Origin: Psettodes erumei
Taxonomy: Eukaryota; Chordata; Actinopteri; Pleuronectiformes; Psettodidae
Assembly: GCA_016785225.1 (NCBI GenBank)
Contig: JAFBJZ010000357.1
Span: forward strand, 3,588,501-3,652,500
Direction: 5' to 3'
Length of the DNA stretch: 64,000 nt
Part shown: one piece after another, positions 13,217 through 22,776 of the stretch
Numbering within the stretch: position 1 is the first letter of the stretch
Layout of the letters: the number at the start of each line of letters is the position of its first letter
Made by a program: the position numbers and the translations under genes
The notes under the pieces: generated by a model
What the model saw: only the letters and a program-made list of their open reading frames with translations
What the model was told of the DNA's origin: nothing
Database searches by the model: none

Positions 13217-13321
13217 CACGCACGCAGGCATAGTCCTATATTCATACACACACAGGCACAAAGTAATGCAGAGATACATGCATGCCTGATAAACATCTAC
13301 AACCACCCATACAGTTTGTAG
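171..13321 (+). CDS. stard10: STARD10 (START domain lipid transfer protein), whole gene
   Basis: Six coding exons join to 927 bases, giving 308 residues: 171-326, 7501-7648, 7812-7915, 11007-11124, 11713-11765 and 12974-13321. All introns are GT-AG and all phases match. The product resembles human STARD10 (about 291 residues) along almost its whole length, including the stretches VLHDIEYRKKWD, NADVGYYSWKCPKPL, DYIIMNYSVKH and PKWVVNKSS. By family knowledge this START protein shuttles phosphatidylcholine and phosphatidylethanolamine between membranes, and in mammals CK2 phosphorylation of an acidic C-terminal tail restrains it. The START domain covers roughly residues 15-225. The start codon at 171 opens directly into the conserved N-terminus. 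The odd part is the C-terminus: after a well conserved SLENIDESS stretch the frame enters a (CA)n repeat coding for His-Thr, and no acidic SDDD-type tail is seen. ARAP1 lies downstream on the same strand, as in mammals. Identity is very likely; the exact C-terminus is uncertain. Confidence 0.93.
327..7500 (+). other. stard10: STARD10 intron 1 (7.2 kb)
   Basis: Noncoding. It contains (CA)n/(GT)n tracts at 2646-2678, 3983-4045 and 7071-7108, and a short teleost repeat tail near 5441-5490. No exon-like segment with matching phase was seen. Confidence 0.85.
5441..5490 (+). mobile_element. Short teleost repeat tail
   Basis: gccctgtgaggctgtttcta followed by ggctctacaaataaagctga, resembling the same type of tail as at 54815-54850, in STARD10 intron 1. 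Confidence 0.4.
7501..7648 (+). CDS. stard10: STARD10 coding exon 2
   Basis: Codes for residues 53-101 plus one base. It starts CRMVCKD and includes YDVLHDIEYRKKWD and NADVGYYS, the most conserved START-domain block of this family. The acceptor is tctctcag and the donor T|gtatgt (phase 1). Confidence 0.95.
7812..7915 (+). CDS. stard10: STARD10 coding exon 3
   Basis: Codes for residues 102-136, WKCPKPLRNRD through NYSVKHA. It enters in phase 1 and leaves in phase 0 at GCC|gtgagc. The 163-base intron before it is short. Confidence 0.95.
9341..9626 (+). mobile_element. Degenerate teleost interspersed repeat, copy A
   Basis: The sequence runs from ccatccattcattttcaat through a ggacaggttgccagtctatc core to a gggattcgaact end. 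I recognise this order as one of the most abundant interspersed sequences in teleost genomes. A second copy in the opposite orientation lies at 21664-21893 and shares the same core, which supports the call from within the window. The class (LINE/SINE tail or non-autonomous DNA element) cannot be fixed by eye. Confidence 0.65.
9761..10132 (+). mobile_element. Degenerate percomorph interspersed repeat
   Basis: Contains the diagnostic order: catatctccaaaactcttgg, ggattaccatgaaatttggt, cagcctcagctgtacttg, gcatttagctcaaagca, and a tail with cctcacagagttgcttgcatg. I recall this as a repeat family very common in percomorph fish. It is diverged and has no open frame. Confidence 0.6.
11007..11124 (+). 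CDS. stard10: STARD10 coding exon 4
   Basis: Codes for residues 137-175 plus one base, KYPPKKDIVRAVSIQTGY through MAQVDPR. The donor G|gtaatt is followed within about 15 bases by a (CA)n tract. Confidence 0.95.
11236..11282. repeat. (CA)n microsatellite, 47 bp
   Basis: Uninterrupted CA dinucleotide tract in STARD10 intron 4; a shorter (CA)n lies just upstream at about 11137-11157. Confidence 0.98.
11713..11765 (+). CDS. stard10: STARD10 coding exon 5
   Basis: Codes for residues 176-193, GSLPKWVVNKSSLHLAPR. This 53-base exon enters in phase 1 and leaves in phase 0 at CGC|gtaagt. It belongs to the C-terminal helix region of the START domain. Confidence 0.93.
11925..11963. repeat. (GA)n microsatellite, 39 bp
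   Basis: Pure GA tract in STARD10 intron 5. Confidence 0.98.
12974..13321 (+). CDS. stard10: STARD10 terminal coding exon with His-Thr repeat tail
   Basis: Codes for residues 194-308. The first 67 residues follow the family closely (ACLKYLEWKQRHNPGFKPWL, then ALSEL-like LSELSIQRAESLENIDESS). From 13174 the frame passes through (AC)n for 41 bases, read as alternating His and Thr, then about 34 unrelated residues to TAG at 13319-13321. No convincing donor occurs before the repeat, so this appears to be the real last exon. The acidic CK2-type tail of mammals is absent. The frame after the repeat depends on repeat length, so the last part may vary between individuals. Confidence 0.8.
13174..13214. 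repeat. stard10: (AC)n microsatellite inside STARD10 coding sequence
   Basis: 41 bases of uninterrupted AC dinucleotide within the last STARD10 open frame. Length changes that are not a multiple of six bases would add or remove partial codons and shift the downstream frame. Confidence 0.95.
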
Positions 13322-15307
13322 ATGTCATTCTGTATGTGTGTATATATACTTGCACATACATTCTTGAGTCCATACTGTACCTGCATATGCAGACATACTA
13401 ACAGGCACATGTATGTATGCATTGCAGACCAACTCATACTTCACCAACTTGGTCCCATACTGACATACATAATGTATGACCACATACATGTATCATAGAT
13501 GCACTCACAGATACACACCCACCCACTCGCAAGGGGCTGTAAGACTACTTATTTTCTACAAGTCAGTAAACTAATATTTAACATATTCAAAAAAGTGTCT
13601 GTAAATTTTTTTTCATGTCTGTTCAAGGGATGTTAGAAAGTTTTCTAATTGGAACCTATGCAGATTGTTGCAGCAAAATATATTTTCATTAAGATTTAAG
13701 GTTTACAAAAATCCTGCTGTCATTCAAAACATGAATAATGGATTTCAGAATTATACTCATACAGAAACACTGAAATGTACACAGTAAAATTATACCTGTG
13801 CAGACATATGGACACACAACAGTCATTCATACAACATTTAAGTACTCAGACACGCATACGCACTAGGTTTATTATCTTTCTGCTCATGTGGTCTCTCTGC
13901 CATTATGTGTGTCCATCACATTTTGTAAGCACATAATAAATATGCAGGTGTGCAGAAGGCAGCTGGAACCCCCCCAACCTGCAACCCCCCCCCCACTCCT
14001 CTCTCACACACACAAAAAACCCACACACATACAGATTTTACACTCACACGTACGGTCTGCTCCTCTATTTAAGAGATGTATGAATGTATGTAGAGTTTAA
14101 AGATTAAATACAAATTCCTACGAAGGTTTTCAAATTTCACTGGTAGTCAGAGTAATTTTTCTCTCTATGTATGTGTTCCATATGTGTTAATGGCTGGTGA
14201 AGTCTGCAGGACTGTGTGGTTGCGGTGATGCTAAAATAGGTCTACAGATGATTGAGCTGACCAACTGGTTGATCTGCACTCATTCAAAAATTTTTTCAGT
14301 GACACACATTTTAAAAGCATAGGGTCATGTTAAAACAGGAAAGCACTATAACATGCAGCCTATTTATGATCTGTTTTTTCCTGACTGGAAAGTGCGCACA
14401 TGTGTTTGATTGCATGTGCCTATGCGATCATGCATGTGTGTGCAGTGGCCTAGATCAGAATTAGGAATCCCCCAATCTGTTGGCATGGCAACTCTGGGAT
14501 CGACTCAACCAAGAGAAGCACAGAGAGATGAGAGCTTGCATGTAACAGAGGAAGTGAATTATTGCAAGGTGTCTATGTAGAATTAGACTATGAGATCATA
14601 TTTCGTAAATGTGCCATGTGTGCCACAGCCGCGATATCTGCTGTGTTCTGTGGTGCATTAATTGGATGGAGGCTCTACTCTTGCCCGACACACACTCGAC
14701 ATTAAAGGTAACATGGGGTGTGACCCAAAACTGCGGTGAACATACAATAAATTCAGCACATTCAACGCAGATAAGCTGAGAAAATTGTTTTGAAGCTTTC
14801 TGTCTACATGTTATACTGCACACATAACATAATGGCGATTTTTGTATGTCTTCTCCTCCATTTTCTTTTTACAGCATCTGCCTCTGCATATGCACCACCT
14901 AATAAAGTATGGATGACGGATGAAAGTGCATGTGACAGATGCACAAAGGCACGAGGTGTATACAGCTCGGTGTCCTCTCTCCTACAGCTGTATTGACTGC
15001 TTGTCCCTCCGCCTTTGGATAAAACCATCCATCCATCCTCAGAGTCTTAATGAGGCTTCTCGCTCAGCCGTCATCATTGTGTGCGAGTCTGTGCGTGAGT
15101 GTGTGTATCAGTGGAAATGGCTACATATGCACAAGTGTGTGGACTGTGTGCCCAAGTGGCATCCCCTGTATTGTCTTCCACCCGCCTCCACAGCAGGAGG
15201 AGATATATAAGCAGCATGACGGCCGGCTTCCCTCTGTGTGTGTTTCTGCATATGTGTCACACTGCCACCCCCACAGCAACCCGGCCCACCAGGGCTGATA
15301 GCCTGGT

Positions 15308-15780
15308 GATGACTCATCACCACTCCCCCTCCCCCTCCTCCTCTTCTTCTCCTTCCATCTCTTGTATTCTCCCTCTTACCTTGTTATTGCCCCTTTCTCG
15401 TCTGCTCTTAATCCATTCCTGGATTTCTCTTCCTCTCTACCCTCTTTCTTCTCCTCTTCCTCCTCACCTCTCTCCATCCTCTCATCCATTCTTTCATCCA
15501 GGCTTCTCTTCTTCTTCATTTCTTTCCTCTCTTCCTTCCCCCTCTTCTCCATCTCTTGTCCTCTTCTGCCATACTTTTTATACTGTTTTATTCTCTCCTT
15601 TTCCCTTCCTGATCAGAACCATTTGTTCTCCCTCATTTATTCCCATCCAGTCCCATTTTGTCCCTTCTACAGTCTGCAGCTTGTTAATTTTTTGCTCTTT
15701 TTGCTTTCCTTTGTCTTTGCGTTTCACTTATCTGTCATTCCTTTCTTTTAACTTTTACTGGTTGACTACTCCCTAACACT
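15308..15780 (+). repeat. Long pyrimidine-rich tract
   Basis: About 470 bases strongly biased to C and T on the + strand, built from irregular cctcct, tcttct and ccttcc units. It creates long spurious open frames. Such tracts can form triplex (H-DNA). Confidence 0.75.
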
Positions 15781-16590
15781 CTTCAGCTATCCTCACCTGC
15801 ATCTCCTCCCTCTAGTTCATTCCATCTCCTTATCCATAGATAATAAGTTCGGCCCAGCCACTGACCTTTACCTCAAGATGGTATTACAATGACTAACACC
15901 CCTGCCAGGTCACTGACTTGTCACAGAGATCGTGTATTGTATTGTTAAAATGCAATCCTTTTAGTCAGTTGTGGTCTTCGGGGCTGCAGCAGCCCCCCCC
16001 CGACCTGAAACATGAGTGGACACAGCACATTGAATCACATATGTGACACATACATAGAGGCCAAAATAATTGGCACAAATCCCCTTCAGCTGTCTAAAAA
16101 ACACAGTGAACATTAAAGGTTTGATGAAGCTTAGTGACATGGTATTTTCTATTTGTATAAACTCCAAAGTGAAATATCATAGTTCATAAATGTTTTATGT
16201 TAAGAGTCTCCTGGTACAACATGATCTACAGTTTGACTGTGAAGCTATGAGTCTCAATTTGGTCTACCTTATGCCTTTTATTGCATGTCAGCCTCCCTGT
16301 CTCTCAGCTGCTTTCATCTTGCAGCCTCTATTTACTGAGGCTGAAATGCAATCGGAGCAATCCTCTTTAATAATTTAAAGTCTATTTAGATTCAAAATTC
16401 TCTTTCTACTGTAAATGAGGTTTTCTCGATTATTTTGTGCTTTTCTTTTACTTGATGCTTTTGTGAAATCCATCCGCAAAGCTCAATGTCTTGATGGTGA
16501 GTGGTTGCCCTCTTCTGGTTCCTATGGGACCTTACAACAACCTGTGGGACTTAATGCTGATCTCACTGCCACATCACTGAATGCCACCTC

Positions 16591-16596
16591 AATAAA
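16591..16596 (+). terminator. Candidate poly(A) signal, possibly STARD10
   Basis: AATAAA followed by a T-rich stretch ending ctgtttattgtc at about 16613-16630. It would give a 3' UTR of about 3.3 kb; the signals at 13935 and 14746 would give shorter ones. The choice cannot be made from sequence alone. Confidence 0.3.
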
Positions 16597-17329
16597 AACT
16601 AACTGATCAAGATTTTTTCTGTTTATTGTCATACTGATTGAAGTCATTGACTTTACAATTATATTTAATCAGTGACTGATAACTTCACCCAAATAACTTA
16701 AAAAATCTATTGAAGATTATATTTATCTAATATAAGTTAACACTACTGAGCCTCAATGAGAAATTATGTATAAAGTGTTTATAAAAGTTTTGTATTTACA
16801 GTTTTTTTTTAATATTCTCACATTACCTGTTAGTCTTGAAAAGACTGAAAATCATCAAGCCACTGCCCAAAACAAAAGGCATTAGAAGGTGTTCATTCAT
16901 TTCCTTTTTAACAAGGTCCTAAATCATTTTCTGATGTCACATTGTTTATCCAGATTGAATAGTTTATTTACTATGAATTATTATATAGACCTGTGAAATA
17001 TATGACAAAATATGTGATACAAACGTCAGTAATATTTGTTCCTTTAATAAATAATTGTGGGCATTATTGTCACTGCTGGTTTCCTCTCATTCTTCGAACA
17101 GTATGACCATGAAAAGGATATTAAATCCCATTCTCCTAAAGACAACTTTCACACTATGACAATCTTTTAACAGCTTGTAATTAATATTAGGGGAGTAAAA
17201 CTTGCAGCAGATACGTATGCTTTAAAACATACTGTGGCTTTACACGTGCTGTATAAGTGATTTAGTGGGAAAAGTAAGAGGGATAATAAGTAGTTCAAGG
17301 GTATTTTTTATGAAAACAGACTGGGTTGC

Positions 17330-17688
17330 CCAGTCTTTTTCAGAGGTCACATGACGGCCGTACGGAAGCTTTTGCACTTTTGATGCACCAAGTAGCTCAT
17401 AATGAGGCAGAGAAACACCGGAAACACGTAGTTCCTGACTACAACTTTGCCCGATTAAACGACAACGTATGTATTTATTTTGAAAGGTCAGACCGGAAAC
17501 AGTACTTCTCCTGTACTCGAGCTTGACGCTGGGTCCCTGCGTGAGTTGTTGGTACTTTTTTTTTACCCGTGAGAAAAAAAAAACTGTGATCCGCTATTTG
17601 GCGTCGCAGTTGTGGCCACGAACGCCACTCTGAACCCAGAACGACAACACATTTCAGCACGCCGGGTATTTGTAGCGACTGGGAAAAG
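17330..17688 (+). promoter_or_regulatory. Candidate CpG promoter and first exon with ETS and E-box-like sites
   Basis: After a long AT-rich stretch this segment contains GTCACATGAC at 17346-17355 and three CGGAA ETS-type cores (near 17362, 17416 and 17493). A donor-like gggaaaag|gtattt lies at 17688/17689, and the sequence beyond is again CpG-containing. It could be an upstream ARAP1 first exon. No coding potential is visible and the assignment is inferred. Confidence 0.3.
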
Positions 17689-18141
17689 GTATTTATTTAT
17701 TTATTATTTATTCAAAAATCTTTTTGTTTGTTTTTTTAGAAAGAACTGCCACTGACTTACCCCCCCTCCAAACAACTGGGGTGGTTCACACAGAAAGTGT
17801 GTTGTCTTGGATACACCATCGTTAACTTCTCCGTTAGCTTGACCTGCCGCCGTGAAAGTACCGCTAGTTAAACTTTAGCTACACGTCTTCAACAAAAATA
17901 ACCTGTTTTGTTGGGAATACGCTTCAACTACCGAGCCCACTTCTGCTTTTTACAAGAGAATTAACGAGGAGTAGGAGGAGGAGGAGGAGGAAATAATTGT
18001 CGACCTTCACTCGGTCCATGTTAACTTGTTGGCTGTTTATCCTGAGCTGCCACAGGCTGCTCTGTTCTCTCCCCGCGGGTGTCGTTTATCCCCAGCGGAA
18101 TTCATTATTTCTAAGCTGTTTGCGTGCATCGATTTGACCAT

Positions 18142-18143
<2 letters not shown>

Positions 18144-18185
<42 letters not shown>
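18144..18185. repeat. (AC)n microsatellite, 42 bp
   Basis: Pure AC tract between STARD10 and ARAP1. Confidence 0.97.
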
Positions 18186-18186
<1 letters not shown>

Positions 18187-18939
18187 ATGAACATAAACTT
18201 TGCCTGTCTGCAGCAGAGCCCACACACTCACCGAGCTGCTGAAGGTGTGATTAAGAGTGATACTGTGTGTGAAATACCATCAGATACGTTTTTCCTGTTT
18301 CTCTGCAATGATTTCCTTTTAGTGAGATAACTGCATGATGTACCGCCAAAGAGGAAGAACCTTGTTGCCTGCGGTTAAGAAAGCATTAAAGATAGATTGC
18401 ACTTTGCACGACTGGCATGCCGGATGGACCCCTGAATCAGTATGAGCACGAGAAATGTGCTGTTAATCCCCGTGAAGTTGATGACTCCAGTTTGTGTTGA
18501 GTTCCTCTCAGGCGCTGAACTCCTGAACCATGAGAACGATGCTCCTGGCCTGTGGTTAGGCCGGCGTTCCTCCGCTGCCAAGACACGCAGCCGTGCAGAA
18601 TGCTGAGAGAGACCTGCCGGGCCCGTGGAAATGCATTTACAGCCAGGATCAAACCACTTGTGTGGCTTGTTAGAAGTAAGCTGCGAAATGTGACAACACA
18701 AACACATTTCGCGACACTTGTTGTTATTTTTGGTGTGTGTGTGGGGGGATCTGACGATGAGGAAGCCCGAGCTCCAGCTTTTAAATGCGTACTGAGAGCC
18801 ACGTTACATGGTGTTACAGGATGTGCACTATATTCAGGCACAGGTATTAGCCCCCTCCCCACACACACACACACACACCTCATCCCAGCTTGATTTTTTA
18901 AAAAACTTTATTCAGACGGAACGTACTTGTGACATCCCG

Positions 18940-19400
18940 TTGCCTCCTCCAGCTTTTCTTTCTCCGTCTGGGTCGCACACTCACGCGATTGCTCGCTCCT
19001 GAATCACTCCGTAGCGAGGTGAGATGAGAGGAGGGCTACAGCGTTCCGCTGGCCCAGAGGCCGCGCGGGGCAGACTGACTGAAAACTACACGCAGGCGCG
19101 ACGGAGAGCCCCCGTGGTACGAGGAGTGACTCATGAGCCGGAGGCCGTGACCGAGCTGGCGTTAAGCGCGGGTTATAAATTCCGCTGCAGGAATCGTACG
19201 GCCTCACAAAGGGGAACGCGCCGATGTGGCTGCGAGGTTGTGTGTTTCATCAAAGCGAGGTTGGCTTTGTAGAACGCTGAAGACGAAGAGCGCGGCCTCT
19301 TTTGCATTTTTGGAGCAGCCGTAGGTGCGTGTGCGTCGTTGTTGTGGGTCTCTAACGTTTTGTCCACCCAGCTCAACCCTCACAAAATACAAACTTCCAG
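18940..19400 (+). promoter_or_regulatory. Candidate promoter with AP-1 site and TATA-like box
   Basis: CpG-rich segment containing a perfect TGACTCA near 19127 within gtgactcatgag, and a TATAAA at 19174-19179 about 45 bases further on. This spacing and setting are promoter-like, but no exon could be tied to it. ARAP1 is the nearest downstream gene. Confidence 0.25.
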
Positions 19401-21605
19401 CCAAGCAAAACTGACTTTCACAGAGGGAGGGGGCAGAACAGTAGAGAAGAAGGGAAGTCTGACATGATTCTGCCTTTACACTTGAGGTTTGCACACTTGT
19501 TGCATTGTCATGTGTGTCACAGGAGGACACGGGCCCCCCTCCCAGAACTTGCTAGTGTAGACAAAACTGTTGTGTGTTTTTTTTGTCACAGGCTGATGAT
19601 GTCAGTAGCATGAGATGACTCCTGGGTGAAATGTGATCTGCAGTTTGTGGTTTGCTGCCTTGGGAAGTCGTTCTCTGCCAAATGTCGCACGCACAACACA
19701 CTGGCCTGCTCGCTCCAGTGCATTGTGTGGATGCGTTGCGTTACTGGCAGGACTGAGTCACCATTCAGTTCAAATTGAAAGTGGGCTGAAAGCAGCAGTG
19801 TGTCTGGTGGTGGGTACGTGAGTCATTCTCTGTGTGCGTGTACCAGCTTTGTGAGAAGCAGTTTGAGTGAAGACGTGGTGTCGAGGTTCAGGTACGCGTT
19901 ACGTCACCTGGAAGGCGCGCCGAAAAAAAACACAGCATACGCTCCTGGAATGTAGTGAATATTCTTTTTTTTATTAATGGGAGGTTGGGGGTGTGTGTGG
20001 CATCTACTCCACCCCCTCCACCAAGCCTGAAGAGAACTGGTTCATCAGTGTTTGTATTACCCACCGTATCGTCCGTGTGCCTGTGTGTGCGCGGAGGACA
20101 ACGAGATGTGTGACACGCTGCAGCATCACTTCGGCAGCGAACCACTTGGATCAGGACTGACAGCCTGCACGCTGACACCTGATAAAATGTTAATGTGGCT
20201 GTTCCTCGACTCCTCCATACAGACCCTGCTCGTGCATCAGCGTCGCGCGGCGGGACGATGCAACCCCCACCCCCCTCCTGGGTCAGGTAAACCCCCTGCA
20301 GTTGCTGCGTGTGGGGGTTTGTCTGATGATGATCGGAACCTTTCAGAGCTCATCTTGTCTTCCACAGTTTCCCTCAACTGTCACTTCATGCGGTGAAACA
20401 TGCAAGCTGGCGCTGCTCCCAGGTTTATAGCCCCCCCCTCCCTTTGTAGGCATCGTTTACTTTCATTTTCACGTCGAGGAGCCCGTGGGCAAAGAATTTA
20501 TCATCTCTCGGTAAAATTCTCGTCCCGCCCCATAAAGTCCTGATGGGTCCATGAAGCCTCTCTCAGAAGATTATTATTGATCCGTCAACCAGCCTGAGGG
20601 TGAAGTTCAGGTGAACCCGAGTGCAGCTGGCTCGACTGAAAAAGGGGGTTTGAGGACGTAAACAGAATTTGCAAGGCCCCCCAAAGTAACTAGATGCGCG
20701 CTTGTTGTGGACTGCGTGTGACCAGACTCGAACAGCGCCCCCCCCCCGTCAATGTGTGCGTGCACTCGCCCGGCCAGCAGAATGCCCCATTGTGAAGGTA
20801 GCACAGAGGGCCTGTTATTGGTAGCTCTCTGAGCGGGGGTGGGGGTGGTGGACGGAGGGAGCAAACTGCTGAAAACAAAATAAGAGAAGCGGATGAAAAG
20901 TTGACTGTGCAGAATTTCTGAGGAGCCCACACTTTGTTTTCTGCAACATCATGCGAGCTGAGGTCAAAAGGCTCTTCGATCGGCCGCCAGGAGGAAAAGA
21001 CGGCTGCCGGTCTTCATCTCGCCGCAGGTGGTGCGGAGGGAGGCCGGCTCGTACACGCGGCGCGCATGCTCACAAACATGGCGGGAAGGGAGGGGCCGAC
21101 GGGATGGCGAAGACGCGGAGTCAGCAAAAGCGCGCCCTTCAGGAGGACCTGAATGCTCTCGTTCCGGATGAGACAGGTCCAGCATCGCTGAAACCAGCGA
21201 TGAAGGTGCGTTCGTGGTCGGGCCGTAAAGTTGCCATTAAAGTGTCTGACAGGAGGACGGGAGATCAAGAGGTCACAGGAGACTGCCGCACGCTGTGGAG
21301 ACAAATCAAATAAATGAGAGGACGGGAAACTATCTGCAGTTCACGGAGCCCCTGGAGGGACGCGGGGAAGGAAACAAAAGTTGGGTCGGAAAAAAAGGAA
21401 CTTTCTCAGGGTCTCGCAAAACCCTATTTAGGTCAGCGTGCTATGAGATGGGCCTCGAATGCGTCCATGCGACCCAGAGGGACACGGACAAGTCTTTGTT
21501 CATGATGGCGGACAAGCGTTGTGTTGTCCCAGGCTGGCGAGTTAACCTGAACTTTGACCGGGACTGGTTCTCGCTTTGAGTCCAGGTTTGTTTTTTGTTT
21601 TATTT

Positions 21606-21616
21606 GTGTGTGCGTG

Positions 21617-21652
<36 letters not shown>
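21606..21652. repeat. (GT)n microsatellite with GC interruptions
   Basis: A tgtgtgcg-interrupted GT tract that becomes pure TG for the last 28 bases or so. It abuts repeat copy B. Confidence 0.95.
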
Positions 21653-21653
<1 letters not shown>

Positions 21654-21663
21654 CCTCCCTGTG

Positions 21664-21893
21664 CCTGTGTGGGCTGTCTCCAGGTACTCAAACATGCAGG
21701 TTGAATGTGGTGTGACTGCGAGCATGAATGGCCATTTGTCCCCACGTGTCGGCCCTGTGACGGGCCGGCGACCTGTCCAGGACGTACCCCGCCCTCGCCC
21801 AACGTCAGCTGGGATTGGCTCCGGCACCCTTGCGACCCTGAACGGTTAAGCAGAATGAAAAAATGGAGGGATGGATGGTTGGATGGATGGTTA
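21664..21893 (-). mobile_element. Degenerate teleost interspersed repeat, copy B (inverted)
   Basis: The reverse complement reads gtcctggacaggtcgcc with flanking gtcacagggc and caacctgcatg blocks, the same order as copy A at 9341-9626. The + strand copy ends in a (GGAT)n tail at about 21866-21889, typical of these elements. It is better preserved than copy A. Confidence 0.7.
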
Positions 21894-22239
21894 ACTGGCG
21901 GTTAAATGGTCCATTTAAGCTGGTAAAGCTTTTCTGGTTGGAAGCGTTGAGGAGAAAAAAAACCAAAGGCACGTCTTGGAGCGTTTCTCAGTTCCTCAAC
22001 TCAAAAATTTGAAATGCGTTTGATCAGAGGAACGAGGGCAACACTACTCACCGGGCCCCCGCGGTCCTGTCAGAGGAAATGTGCAACAGGAAATGAAATT
22101 TCAAGTTAATTTCAACACACCGGAGTGCACTGGTGATTGGTATAAAAAAAAAAAAGAGTCTCGCTGCTCTGATTCCAGCTGGCCTCGCGTTGAGTCAAAG
22201 GCGTTGCACTGCGAACGCACGTACGTGTATTTAAATTTG

Positions 22240-22776
22240 TGATCTTGCCCTCCGGCGCGTGACGTGTGATTGTATTGTGACTGCGCTTGTGGCTCAGGCT
22301 GGGAAACCAGCAGCTTCCCCTGTGGTCAGAAGTAGAAGGCGGGGAAACGAAACCCAGTGAACGCACCGCGCGTTTGATGACGACGAGCATGAATGATTTC
22401 GAGAGCGACGGGAAAAAGTTCCCGCGTCGTTCGAGTGTCCGCCTCCGGCAGTCGTCGCCGGGCCGCGCGCCGCTGGAGAGGGACGAGGGATGAATGCGCG
22501 TACACGGCGTCAAAGCGGCGTTTAGAGACACACAGGGGGAAGCGAGTGAGTCTGTGTCCTCATGCGGTGTGTGATGTAACGGCGTGTGGGGTAATACGTG
22601 CGGCATCAGTGACGCTTTCTGCCACGTCTGGTATGGCGGCGCTATGGCAGCGGCTGCACGCGGGCCGCTGTGCGTCCGGCCCTGAGGTGGCGGCCCCGTA
22701 GGTTTGATTGGTTTGTTGCGTTGCTTTTTGTTGCACTGTGAATGCTCATGTTTTTTTTTTGTCTCCTCCTCCACAG
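22240..22776 (+). promoter_or_regulatory. arap1: Probable ARAP1 CpG-island promoter, 5' UTR exon and short intron
   Basis: Strongly CpG-rich up to the SAM exon. An ATGGCGGC (YY1-type, often just downstream of transcription starts) sits at 22633-22640. A possible donor gtag|gtttga lies at 22700/22701, followed by a T-rich tract and the good acceptor cctccacag ending at 22776. This gives a plausible first noncoding exon and a 76-base intron. The motif and splice reading are seen; promoter activity is inferred. Confidence 0.4.

Larger units (their letters stand above)
13322..17300 (+). other. STARD10 3' UTR and intergenic sequence
   Basis: No coding exon is seen. Candidate poly(A) signals AATAAA occur at 13935-13940, 14746-14751 and 16591-16596. 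The last is followed within about 20 bases by a T-rich and then TG-containing stretch, the usual layout of a cleavage site. A long pyrimidine-rich tract occupies about 15308-15780. Confidence 0.6.
19400..22240 (+). other. CpG-containing sequence upstream of ARAP1, no exon proved
   Basis: GC-rich, with many CpGs and scattered donor-like sites (for example AAG|gtgcgt near 21204). A 69-codon open frame begins at 21104 (MAKTRSQQKRALQED...), just after an ATGGCGG motif, but I do not recognise it. A teleost repeat copy and a (GT)n tract lie at 21606-21893. Confidence 0.5.

Noticed and set aside
15099..15776. 225-codon open frame rich in Ser, Leu and Pro
   Set aside because: It is a by-product of the pyrimidine-rich tract; composition is low-complexity and there are no splice or family features.
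18745..18775. SDDEE-coding stretch, considered as a missing acidic tail exon of STARD10
   Set aside because: No suitable acceptor or phase, more than 5 kb past the STARD10 stop, and it is immediately followed by unrelated sequence.
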